This document shows positions 14,519-20,673 of a DNA stretch of 20,673 bases, piece after piece. Numbering within the stretch: the first letter of the stretch is position 1; each line of letters opens with the position of its first letter. This DNA comes from a virus. The position numbers and the translations under genes are program-made. The notes below the pieces were generated by a model that made no database searches, was not told the DNA's origin, and was given only the letters and a program-made list of their open reading frames with translations. The stretch lies in the IMG/VR virus record IMGVR_UViG_3300020185_000311, positions 1 through 20,673 of that record; one strand, written 5' to 3'.

Positions 14519-15499
14519 TTAAGCGTACTCAACAATGTCAGAAGCGATTCCAAATTGTACCGCAGAAGTAAATCTCATTACCATTCTCACATTATTTGAA
14601 GCATCTAAATCCTGCATATCAAGAACCTTGATAGCATTTGTGTCATTTAGAAGTCCAGTTCCAAAATATAAGTTGCTACGTTGTGCAGCATACATTTTGT
14701 TCGCTGAAAGACCCGGACAAACAAAGATTTTAACTCCGTTTACAGTTAGTGAACCGTTGTTCCACCATTGCGTACCTTGTGCGTTTGTACCATTCGCTCC
14801 TAATCCGTTTGCTGCAAATCCTCCTAATGCTTGTACGTAAAATTTCGCTGCTGCACTACCTATGTATAAGAATAAATCTTCCTTACCATATAGGGCTGCT
14901 GGAATTGCATCTACAACCTTAGATAATTCTGCTATGATATTTCCTGCATTTAATCCACCTGCTACTGCTGCAACTTGTTGTCCTGCTGGAATATCGCCTG
15001 CTGCTGCTGATGCTGCAATAAGTTTTTCAAAACCATCAAAAGAGTTATTTGTTGCTGCTGCTGTATCTCCTTGCCATATACAGAACTCTGTATTTTGCGC
15101 TACTTCTGCTGCAACATGTGCAATAAGGAAGTCAGAGAATTTAGGCGGTAAAGATTGTCCTAAACCAAATCCCATTTGCTGACTTTCCCAGTCATTTACA
15201 AAGTCATATTTACATAACTGTAGATTAACTTGTAATTCAACTGGTTGAATAATTCTTTCTGTAAGTGTTACAGAACTGTTTGGTGTAAAGTCGCATGATG
15301 CTGGGCTTACTAAAGCTCCAGTAGCTAGTTTTTTAATTACTTCTTTAAAAGCGATATTTGCTTTTACAGTTAAACCGCCGTCATCGATTGTCGAAGCCGA
15401 CAAAAGAGCTGCTGCGATGTACTCCCCTGCGAATTGACCGGCATAAGTCGTTGTGATATTTACCGCTGTCGCTAATTTTACATTTTTAAGATTGCTCAT
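14519..15499 (-). CDS. Major capsid protein (HK97-fold, putative)
   Basis: The 326-residue product fits a major capsid protein in length and position, directly after protease and scaffold-like genes. It starts MSNLKNVKLATAVNITTTYA and contains long Ala/Gly-rich helices (FEKLIAASAAAGDIPAGQQV), an aromatic KYDFVNDWESQQMGFGLGQS segment, and a C-terminal VRMVMRFTSAVQFGIASDIV typical of the P domain of HK97-like capsid proteins. It also has a GVKIFVCPGLSANKMYAAQR strand-turn-strand. It would form the icosahedral shell. The gene begins 7 bases after the scaffold-like stop and ends 18 bases before the longer tail tube frame. Confidence 0.8.
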   Translation of the reverse strand: MSNLKNVKLATAVNITTTYAGQFAGEYIAAALLSASTIDDGGLTVKANIAFKEVIKKLATGALVSPASCDFTPNSSVTLTERIIQPVELQVNLQLCKYDFVNDWESQQMGFGLGQSLPPKFSDFLIAHVAAEVAQNTEFCIWQGDTAAATNNSFDGFEKLIAASAAAGDIPAGQQVAAVAGGLNAGNIIAELSKVVDAIPAALYGKEDLFLYIGSAAAKFYVQALGGFAANGLGANGTNAQGTQWWNNGSLTVNGVKIFVCPGLSANKMYAAQRSNLYFGTGLLNDTNAIKVLDMQDLDASNNVRMVMRFTSAVQFGIASDIVEYA

Positions 15500-15506
15500 T
15501 TTTTTA

Positions 15507-16148
15507 TTATTTGTTTAATTTATTTAATACTCTATCTAGTGTTGTGTTAAACCTACCTTTTGCAAATTCAACTTTTTTTGTATTGCTAACAGCTTCCGGA
15601 TTATGCTTAATTGGTTTTGCTGCTGGTTCCTCAGAAAATTCTTCTTTGATAGTTCTTGATTTTGGTTGTCTAGAAGTTTCATCTTCCATTTCTACTTCCT
15701 TATCTTCTTCTTCCATTTTATTTTCCTTATCCCCTTTTAAGTCAGCTATAGCATCTTCAAGGTTTTGTATCCTTTTTTCCATGCCTTCCCAGTCTCCTAC
15801 TTCTGCCATTTTCTTTTCTTCTTTGTCATCTCCGTACTCATCTTCATCTTTTAAATCAGAAGTAATTTCTTCTCCTTCTTTATCTTCTTTAGCTGGTACT
15901 TCATCTGAAACTTCTCTAACATCATCTATTCTTCCTTCCTCAGCAACAACAACTAAGCGGCCATCTTCTAATAGGTATTCTCCTACTGGCATGGCTACTT
16001 TCTCATCATCTGTTACAATGAAAATTTCTTTGCCTTTTTCAAAAGACTCTGCACTTACTATAGTGCCGTTTTCTAGTTTTGTTTCTTCAAGTTTTACTTC
16101 TATGTTTAGAAGCGTTTTAATTTGATTTAACATTTCGGTTGATTTCAT
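15507..16148 (-). CDS. Acidic scaffold-like protein
   Basis: The 213-residue product has an N-terminal domain (LENGTIVSAESFEKGKEIF, then VAMPVGEYLLEDGRLVVVAE) found, from memory, beside capsid genes in many Bacteroidota phages. A very acidic region (about 85-165) includes a coiled coil (WEGMEKRIQNLEDAIADLKG). A basic C-terminal end (FNTTLDRVLNKLNK) could bind capsid protein. Charge pattern, coiled coil and position between the maturation protease and capsid genes suggest a capsid assembly scaffold that the protease removes. The listed start has a promoter-like element 8 bases upstream. An ATG five codons later is possible and would give a short leader. Confidence 0.65.
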   Translation of the reverse strand: MKSTEMLNQIKTLLNIEVKLEETKLENGTIVSAESFEKGKEIFIVTDDEKVAMPVGEYLLEDGRLVVVAEEGRIDDVREVSDEVPAKEDKEGEEITSDLKDEDEYGDDKEEKKMAEVGDWEGMEKRIQNLEDAIADLKGDKENKMEEEDKEVEMEDETSRQPKSRTIKEEFSEEPAAKPIKHNPEAVSNTKKVEFAKGRFNTTLDRVLNKLNK

Positions 16149-16155
16149 ATTATAT

Positions 16156-16184
16156 ATATAACGGTTATTAATTACTATTTTGTA
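16156..16184 (-). promoter_or_regulatory. Phage promoter-like element TACAAA-N17-TTATAT (copy 2)
   Basis: The minus strand carries TACAAA and TTATAT exactly 17 bases apart, with CCG before TTATAT. The next ATG is 8 bases from the box, at the start of the scaffold-like gene. AATACAAAAT at the upstream end is identical to copy 3. Confidence 0.6.
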
Positions 16185-16193
16185 TTTTCAGTT

Positions 16194-16355
16194 CTAAGTT
16201 CTTGTAATAACTCCTATACCTTGCGCTCGCATAGAACCATCGCAGCACTTAATAGAATAGGTGTTTGTATCCCAACACAAACAGGCCCTACTGCTTCCAA
16301 CCGGACTAGTTCTACTGGGTATAAATACGCCTTTACTTTTGTTATTCTGTCGCAT
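16194..16355 (-). CDS. Cys-rich small phage protein (53 aa)
   Basis: A 53-codon frame starts MRQNNKSKGVFIPSRT and carries RACLCWDTNTYSIKCCDG, followed by SMRAQGIGVI. Four cysteines in C-x-C and C-C pairs suggest a small zinc-binding or disulfide-linked structure. From memory, related short proteins (CxC...CCDG...QGIG) occur among structural genes of Bacteroidota phages, with unknown role. The start lies 14 bases inside the end of the protease gene, so translation is probably coupled, and the stop is just upstream of promoter-like copy 2. Position between protease and scaffold genes suggests a minor virion component. Confidence 0.7.
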   Translation of the reverse strand: MRQNNKSKGVFIPSRTSPVGSSRACLCWDTNTYSIKCCDGSMRAQGIGVITRT

Positions 16356-16956
16356 TATTATCGTTTGTTAAAAGCTCTTTAATTTTATTAAGTATAATAT
16401 CATTTTCTGAAAAATCCTCTTTAATTTTTTCTTTAGGTCTTTCCATTTTATCAGCAAAATAGCCTTCTATTGAGAATCCTTTTACCTTATTTGTTTTAAC
16501 ATATTCACTCCATACTTCATCGTTATTTACTTTTACAGCACCCATCCAAGTTCCTACTGGAACATTAAGCCCATACTTTCTAGACTTATCTTGGGTTTCA
16601 CTTTCAACTATCCAACTCTCAACTAACGTCAAACCATTCAAGGCCTGAGCGTGTTCAAGAGTTGAATTGTTTTGGTAACCGTTTTTTAAAAACATTTGCG
16701 ATGCTTTTACTATTGTATCTTTAGAAAAGAAAATGTAGTATTCTTCTCCTTCATCTCCTTTTCTGTATATTGGTTTATTAGGTATCAATAAAGCACCTAA
16801 TAATATTTTTTTCTCTTTATCTATTTCTGCTAGCTTTATTTCTTCTGAATTTAAAGCAACAAAATCAGACTCTATGGCAGGGCTTTCAACTATACTTATA
16901 GCTTCTATTCCTGCATCCTCTTGTTCCTCATCTAATATTAATTCTACTATTCTCAT
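16342..16956 (-). CDS. Capsid maturation protease, XkdF-like (S78-type)
   Basis: The 204-residue product matches the XkdF/Peptidase_S78_2 family. An N-terminal segment (GIEAISIVESPAIESDFVAL) is followed by the protease core: GALLIPNKPIYRKG, EEYYIFFSKDTIVKA, NNSTLEHAQAL with the likely catalytic His102, LVESWIVESETQDKS, VPVGTWMGAVKVNNDEVWSE and VKGFSIEGYF with the likely nucleophile Ser162. It would cleave scaffold and capsid proteins during head maturation. The acidic tail (IKEDFSENDIILNK) may be a scaffold-like part. A TACAAA-N17-TTATAT element sits 4 bases before the ATG. The Cys-rich gene overlaps the end by 14 bases. Confidence 0.85.
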   Translation of the reverse strand: MRIVELILDEEQEDAGIEAISIVESPAIESDFVALNSEEIKLAEIDKEKKILLGALLIPNKPIYRKGDEGEEYYIFFSKDTIVKASQMFLKNGYQNNSTLEHAQALNGLTLVESWIVESETQDKSRKYGLNVPVGTWMGAVKVNNDEVWSEYVKTNKVKGFSIEGYFADKMERPKEKIKEDFSENDIILNKIKELLTNDNNATE

Positions 16957-16960
16957 AATT

Positions 16961-16989
16961 ATATAACGTATTTAAAATTCAATTTTGTA
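16961..16989 (-). promoter_or_regulatory. Phage promoter-like element TACAAA-N17-TTATAT (copy 3)
   Basis: The minus strand reads TACAAA, 17 bases, then TTATAT, with CG directly before the second box. It fills the gap between the tape measure stop and the protease start, whose A is the fifth base after TTATAT. Confidence 0.6.
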
Positions 16990-16990
16990 T

Positions 16991-19153
16991 TTAATCTATA
17001 GTAGCACCTGTAACAATGTTACGGTCTAAGCTTTGCGCAGTACTTACATCGTTAGCTACTACAAAAGTTTGTATAGGCTGCTGTGATTGCCCACCTATTG
17101 CATCTGCTAGCTGATTTGTGCTACCTGCTCCAACTATATTAAAAGCTGGCGGAATAGATGCTGCTGCTGGTGCTGCTGGTGCGCCACCCCCTGTGCCTGC
17201 TGCTGGGTTACCTCCACCACCCCCTCCGGTTGCTTTTGGATTTGTTTTCATTATATCCTTTACAGACTTGAAACCTATACTAGCTATAGTAGCTATATTG
17301 GCTATTTTAAGGGCTATTCCAAACGGTGTAGCGGTCTTTGTTGCTAATTCGGCTGTTATACCTTGATAAGTATTTATAAGCGCTGCTGCGGCTGCTGCTG
17401 CTTTACCTGCTTTTGAGTTTTCTCCTAATAGGCCTGCTACAGTTGCAAAGGTTTGTTTTGCCATATCCAGCTCTGCCTTAGCTTTTATATCATCTGCTGC
17501 TATTTCTTGGTCGTTATAAAACTTAATAATAGCTAACCTTTCTGCTTCTGTACCTTTTAGCCTTTGCAATTCTTCTAAGTCTTTAGCTTTTTGCTCTGCT
17601 AAGGACATTTCTTCTTCCTCTAGTTTAGATGCTAAGAACGCTTCTTTTTCTTCTGCTAATAAAGTTGCTTCTTCTTCTTCTATTATTTTCTTTTTCTCTT
17701 TAAAAGCCTGCTCTATATCTAAAAGCATTTGTTCTTCTTCTTCCTTAGATAGTTTAAGTTCTTCTAACGCTAATATTCTAGCTTCTTTTTCTGCTTCTAT
17801 TTCAGCAAACTTATTTTCTTTGTCTTTAATTTTTAAAGAATCCTTAAAGTCTTGTACAGCCTGAGCGTTTGCTATTTCTTCATCTGCAAGTGTTTTTGCA
17901 GCAGTTGCAGCTTCTGTGTTTAAAGCTATAATTTGTGTTGTAACCTCTTTTGCTTTTGTAAGCTTAGCTGTTTCCAAGTTTATAAGCTCAGCTTTTAATG
18001 CAGCTTCTTCTTCTAAATCTTCTTTTGTACTATCGCCTAAAGCGTTTTCAGCTATTTTAGCATCTAGCCTTAGTTGGGCTGCTTCTATTTCTTTTGCAGT
18101 TATTTCATCCTCTAACCTACCGGCTTCCTGTAAAAAATCTATACGTTCCTGTAAGCTAAACTTTTCTTTATCTACTGCCTTATTAAGTAAATCAGCACGT
18201 TCTTTATTTGCCTTAGCCCTATCTACTACAATTTGTCTATCTAATTTATCAGCTTGCGCTCTTTGGTCTGCTATTTGGCCTGCTATTTTACCTTCCTCTG
18301 TAATTTCTTTTATTAATTCCTTTGTACTATTAACTAAAGCTTCTGTAGCTATTACTGCTGGATTTAAAGCCCTGTTTAAACCTACAATTCCTTTTCCTGC
18401 ATCATCTAAAGCACCACTAAAATCGCCACTAAACAGCTTAGATATGGCTGAACCCATGAAACCTAAACTTTCAATAGCTAGGTCAATCTTATCCATTACA
18501 AATTCTTGAATACTATTGCCAAAACCTTTTAAAGTTTCTATAGGGTCTGTAAACAAACTAATTAAACCACGCCCTAAAGCAGCTAGCCTGTCTGTAAATA
18601 CACCAACAGTAGCGCCTATAACGCCCATTAATTTATTAAACTGGTTTTGCCCTTCCTCAGAGCTTGTAAAAGCTTTTCCTAAAGCTAAAATAGCTATTAA
18701 TAAAGCACCTATTCCAGTTCCTATTATAGCAACCTTCATTAAGTTAAGGCCCTTAGTAGCGCTGCCTACACTTTTAGTCATACCTTGTAAGCCTGATATA
18801 ACTCCACCTGTTTTAGAGTCTATCATGCCCAGCACACCGCTATAATCAGCAGCAGCTTCTTCCGCATCTTTCATTTCTTGCGTTGCAACCTTTCTATCTT
18901 TATTAACTTGTTTTAAAGCTATCTTTTCATCTACTAAACGCTCTTTAGTTACTTTAATTTTATCGTTTAAATCTTTACGTTTAGCTAAATCTGTTGCTGA
19001 GGTTTTGTTAAGCTCCTTTTGGTATTGCCTAAGTTCTTTTTCAATATCATCTATTAAGCCCTCTTGTAGCTCTAGTGATTTGTTAAGCTCATCTATATTC
19101 TTTTGCGCTTGCTCTGTGGTTAGCTTTAAGCTATATTCTCTTACTTCGCCCAT
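16991..19153 (-). CDS. Tail tape measure protein
   Basis: The 720-residue product is a typical tape measure. Residues 1-100 form a coiled coil (KNIDELNKSLELQEGLIDDI and following heptads). A hydrophobic segment lies at about 139-160 (LMKVAIIGTGIGALLIAILA), with more weakly hydrophobic Gly-rich sequence to about 270. A long charged coiled coil covers about 290-560. The C-terminus is Gly/Ala/Pro-rich (a poly-Gly run, then PAAGTGGGAPAAPAAA). It would set tail length. By the usual rule of about 0.15 nm per residue this gives a tail near 108 nm. The gene starts 13 bases inside the preceding 47-residue gene. It lies upstream of the capsid genes, which is not the usual order. Confidence 0.88.
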   Translation of the reverse strand: MGEVREYSLKLTTEQAQKNIDELNKSLELQEGLIDDIEKELRQYQKELNKTSATDLAKRKDLNDKIKVTKERLVDEKIALKQVNKDRKVATQEMKDAEEAAADYSGVLGMIDSKTGGVISGLQGMTKSVGSATKGLNLMKVAIIGTGIGALLIAILALGKAFTSSEEGQNQFNKLMGVIGATVGVFTDRLAALGRGLISLFTDPIETLKGFGNSIQEFVMDKIDLAIESLGFMGSAISKLFSGDFSGALDDAGKGIVGLNRALNPAVIATEALVNSTKELIKEITEEGKIAGQIADQRAQADKLDRQIVVDRAKANKERADLLNKAVDKEKFSLQERIDFLQEAGRLEDEITAKEIEAAQLRLDAKIAENALGDSTKEDLEEEAALKAELINLETAKLTKAKEVTTQIIALNTEAATAAKTLADEEIANAQAVQDFKDSLKIKDKENKFAEIEAEKEARILALEELKLSKEEEEQMLLDIEQAFKEKKKIIEEEEATLLAEEKEAFLASKLEEEEMSLAEQKAKDLEELQRLKGTEAERLAIIKFYNDQEIAADDIKAKAELDMAKQTFATVAGLLGENSKAGKAAAAAAALINTYQGITAELATKTATPFGIALKIANIATIASIGFKSVKDIMKTNPKATGGGGGGNPAAGTGGGAPAAPAAASIPPAFNIVGAGSTNQLADAIGGQSQQPIQTFVVANDVSTAQSLDRNIVTGATID

Positions 19154-19284
19154 TTTATGTTATTTTTAATAAGTTTTGTTGCGCTTTTAAGCGTTTTAGG
19201 CAAAGCATATTTACCCTGTGCTATCCTAATATTATCAGTTTCTCCCTTTGCTATTTGTAGCAATTCTATTATATTTTTTATCAT
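19141..19284 (-). CDS. Small protein upstream of the tape measure (47 aa)
   Basis: A 47-codon frame starts MIKNIIELLQIAKGETDNIR and ends in a basic TLKSATKLIKNNIKWAK stretch. It begins 9 bases after the stop of the preceding tail gene and overlaps the tape measure start by 13 bases, so translation is likely coupled. In many phages this place holds a tail assembly chaperone, usually longer and frameshifted. This protein is too short to be one with confidence, and no slippery run is obvious. The function is unknown. Confidence 0.6.
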   Translation of the reverse strand: MIKNIIELLQIAKGETDNIRIAQGKYALPKTLKSATKLIKNNIKWAK

Positions 19285-19293
19285 AATTTTAAT

Positions 19294-20673
19294 TTAAGGT
19301 TGGCCACATGCTATAGCTGTTATTACTCCGTTAGTGCCAATAATCATAGACATAACAAAACCTGTATCACAATACCTAGTTGCATCATTATCTACACCTG
19401 TTTGAAAGTATGTACCTGCTGTTGGGAAGGCAGTTAATGCTTTGTTTGTACACATTATATCTCCAACAGACAAGTTTCTAACTGCACCAATAGATGACCT
19501 GTAATATAAAAAACCTAGAGAACCTTGATATGAAACATTATCAATAGTTCCATAAAAAAGGCTGACTTTGTTTAATAGCTCCATGCTGCTTTTACCGTTT
19601 TGTAGGTTTGTAGTTATTGAATTAATTATATAATCTCTAGAGTTTATAGTAAAGGTGTCATTTAACTTAAAGTTGTATAATATTTTTAATGGTAAAAACG
19701 CAGTTATTTTAGTTATTCTTCTGCTAGTGTTAAACACATCTATTATGTATTGACTGTGAAAGTCTGCAAATAACGTATCAGTAAAAGCCTGTGTAGGCTC
19801 ATACTCGTTCAACTCTTGTCTAAAGTTTAAGTTTGTTTGGCTAGTTGTTGCACTTAAAGCTAAGCTGTTTGATGGTATCCAGTAAGAGTTTACAAAAGTT
19901 ACCTGTGTAGTACTTCTTTGAAAGCTTAAATTAGTTCCGGCTACTTTTCTAATAGCATAAAAAATTAATGGCTTACCTATAAATGGCTGTTGATTTTCAT
20001 TTACACTCCATCCCCATTGTATATCTGTATTAGCTCCACCGTTTCCATTTAGTAATCTTTCATATTTCATGTGTTCAAAAGGCACAGTTAAATTATAAAC
20101 TTCTGTAGATGCGTTATAGTTTACACCCCCTGAGCCATCGCTTTCTGTTCCACCTATATAACCTAACGAACCCCAGTTAGTGCCGAATAGTTGATTATGC
20201 TGTTTAGCAAAAAACGTTCCTGTTCCTTCATACTTATACAAAATTTCTTTATATGGTAAGGCTACATTAACTTGACTTGCTGTAACATCTACAAATTCTG
20301 ATATATTGTAATTTACAGGCGCATCATTACCGTTAATATCAGCAGAGGTATAAAAGCTATTACTCACACCTTGCGAGCCATCTAAAGGCCTTACAACTAT
20401 TGTAGCGCTATCATCTACATAAGCTACTAAATTAAACATTTTAAAAAGCCCTGTAAGGAATGACATTATACTTACATCAGGTATCTGTTCGGCAGTAACA
20501 AATTCAAAAGTAGCTGCGCATGTAAACTGTGATATTGTAGCAGTATCATTGTAGCCTGTTGGCGGCTGGGAATCTCCATATCTTATAATTCCCTCAAAGT
20601 TCCAAGCTATAGAACTTATAGTCATAGCTGCTGGGTGTATTATACTTACTGAATAAACGCCATTAGCGACTAA
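19294..20673 (-). CDS. Tail tip or baseplate hub-like protein, 5' end cut by window edge
   Basis: The frame is open from the right edge to the TAA at 19294, giving 459 residues. The first Met inside (20625) is preceded by 16 in-frame codons without a stop, so the real start is outside. The protein is beta-rich. A segment near residues 300-350 after that Met (RITKITAFLPLKILYNFKLN, then RDYIINSITTNLQNGKSSME) looks like the end of a tail hub domain, in which INSI...L..G...EL is a recurring pattern in phage tail proteins. The end carries YFQTGVDNDATRYCDTGFVM and ACGQP, resembling adhesin-like tails. It is probably a tail tip, baseplate or adhesion protein, consistent with the adjacent tape measure gene. 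Confidence 0.5.
   Translation of the reverse strand, partial: LVANGVYSVSIIHPAAMTISSIAWNFEGIIRYGDSQPPTGYNDTATISQFTCAATFEFVTAEQIPDVSIMSFLTGLFKMFNLVAYVDDSATIVVRPLDGSQGVSNSFYTSADINGNDAPVNYNISEFVDVTASQVNVALPYKEILYKYEGTGTFFAKQHNQLFGTNWGSLGYIGGTESDGSGGVNYNASTEVYNLTVPFEHMKYERLLNGNGGANTDIQWGWSVNENQQPFIGKPLIFYAIRKVAGTNLSFQRSTTQVTFVNSYWIPSNSLALSATTSQTNLNFRQELNEYEPTQAFTDTLFADFHSQYIIDVFNTSRRITKITAFLPLKILYNFKLNDTFTINSRDYIINSITTNLQNGKSSMELLNKVSLFYGTIDNVSYQGSLGFLYYRSSIGAVRNLSVGDIMCTNKALTAFPTAGTYFQTGVDNDATRYCDTGFVMSMIIGTNGVITAIACGQP

Noticed and set aside
15511-16125. Long plus-strand open frame (204 codons), very Ser-rich
   Set aside because: It lies opposite the acidic scaffold-like gene. Ser runs are the expected antisense of Glu/Lys codons, and every supported gene here is on the minus strand.
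17916-18509. Long plus-strand open frame (197 codons)
   Set aside because: It is antisense to the tape measure coiled coil, has low-complexity Ser/Ala composition, and has no promoter or neighbours on that strand.
19141-19300. Frameshifted tail assembly chaperone upstream of the tape measure
   Set aside because: Only a 47-codon frame is present, and I see no clear slippery heptamer or long overlapping second frame.

Overview
The window is part of a tailed double-stranded DNA phage (or prophage) of a Bacteroidota host, most likely a flavobacterium. This rests on the low GC content, A-rich leaders without Shine-Dalgarno sites, mostly TAA stops, one promoter-like TATATTTG box, and a protein set that I recognise as typical of Bacteroidota phages (XkdF-type maturation protease, M15 endolysin, small CNCDKRR-type and CCDG-type proteins, a DLPF-tailed DNA-binding protein). 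The tape measure protein indicates a long-tailed virion. Every gene lies on the minus strand, so transcription runs from the right edge to the left edge. Both edges cut genes. No terminase, integrase, tRNA or CRISPR array is visible.

Right part (about 20673-10726, structural genes): a 5'-truncated tail protein, a 47-residue protein, the tape measure protein, the XkdF maturation protease, a 53-residue Cys-rich protein, an acidic scaffold-like protein, the major capsid protein, a probable tail tube protein, an intrinsic terminator, then a 143-residue beta-rich protein, a large portal protein with a Cys/His-rich C-terminal extension and a head-tail connector-like protein. The order is unusual because the tape measure is transcribed before the capsid genes and the portal comes last.

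Middle (about 10729-4034, host contact and exit): a 1582-residue tail fibre with repeated modules and a self-cleaving S74 chaperone, then a lysis cassette of a coiled-coil protein, an M15 endolysin, a domain of unknown function, two tiny membrane proteins (49 and 26 residues) and a GTA-type holin, joined by ATGA or longer overlaps.

Left part (about 4033-1, DNA metabolism and regulation): an AT-rich spacer, a small basic protein, a NinG-like nuclease, a terminator, two small helical proteins, a possible annealing protein, an SSB-like protein, a terminator, a RecA-fold ATPase, a sigma-like factor, a PD-(D/E)XK nuclease, and two further small proteins, the last cut by the left edge.

The most interesting observation is a bipartite element, TACAAA-N17-TTATAT, with identical spacing just upstream of three structural genes (starts at 16956, 16148 and 13795). 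It ends 4-7 bases before each ATG, one copy follows a terminator directly, and it does not match the Bacteroidota housekeeping promoter. The phage also encodes a sigma-like protein. I infer a phage late promoter class that may produce leaderless transcripts.
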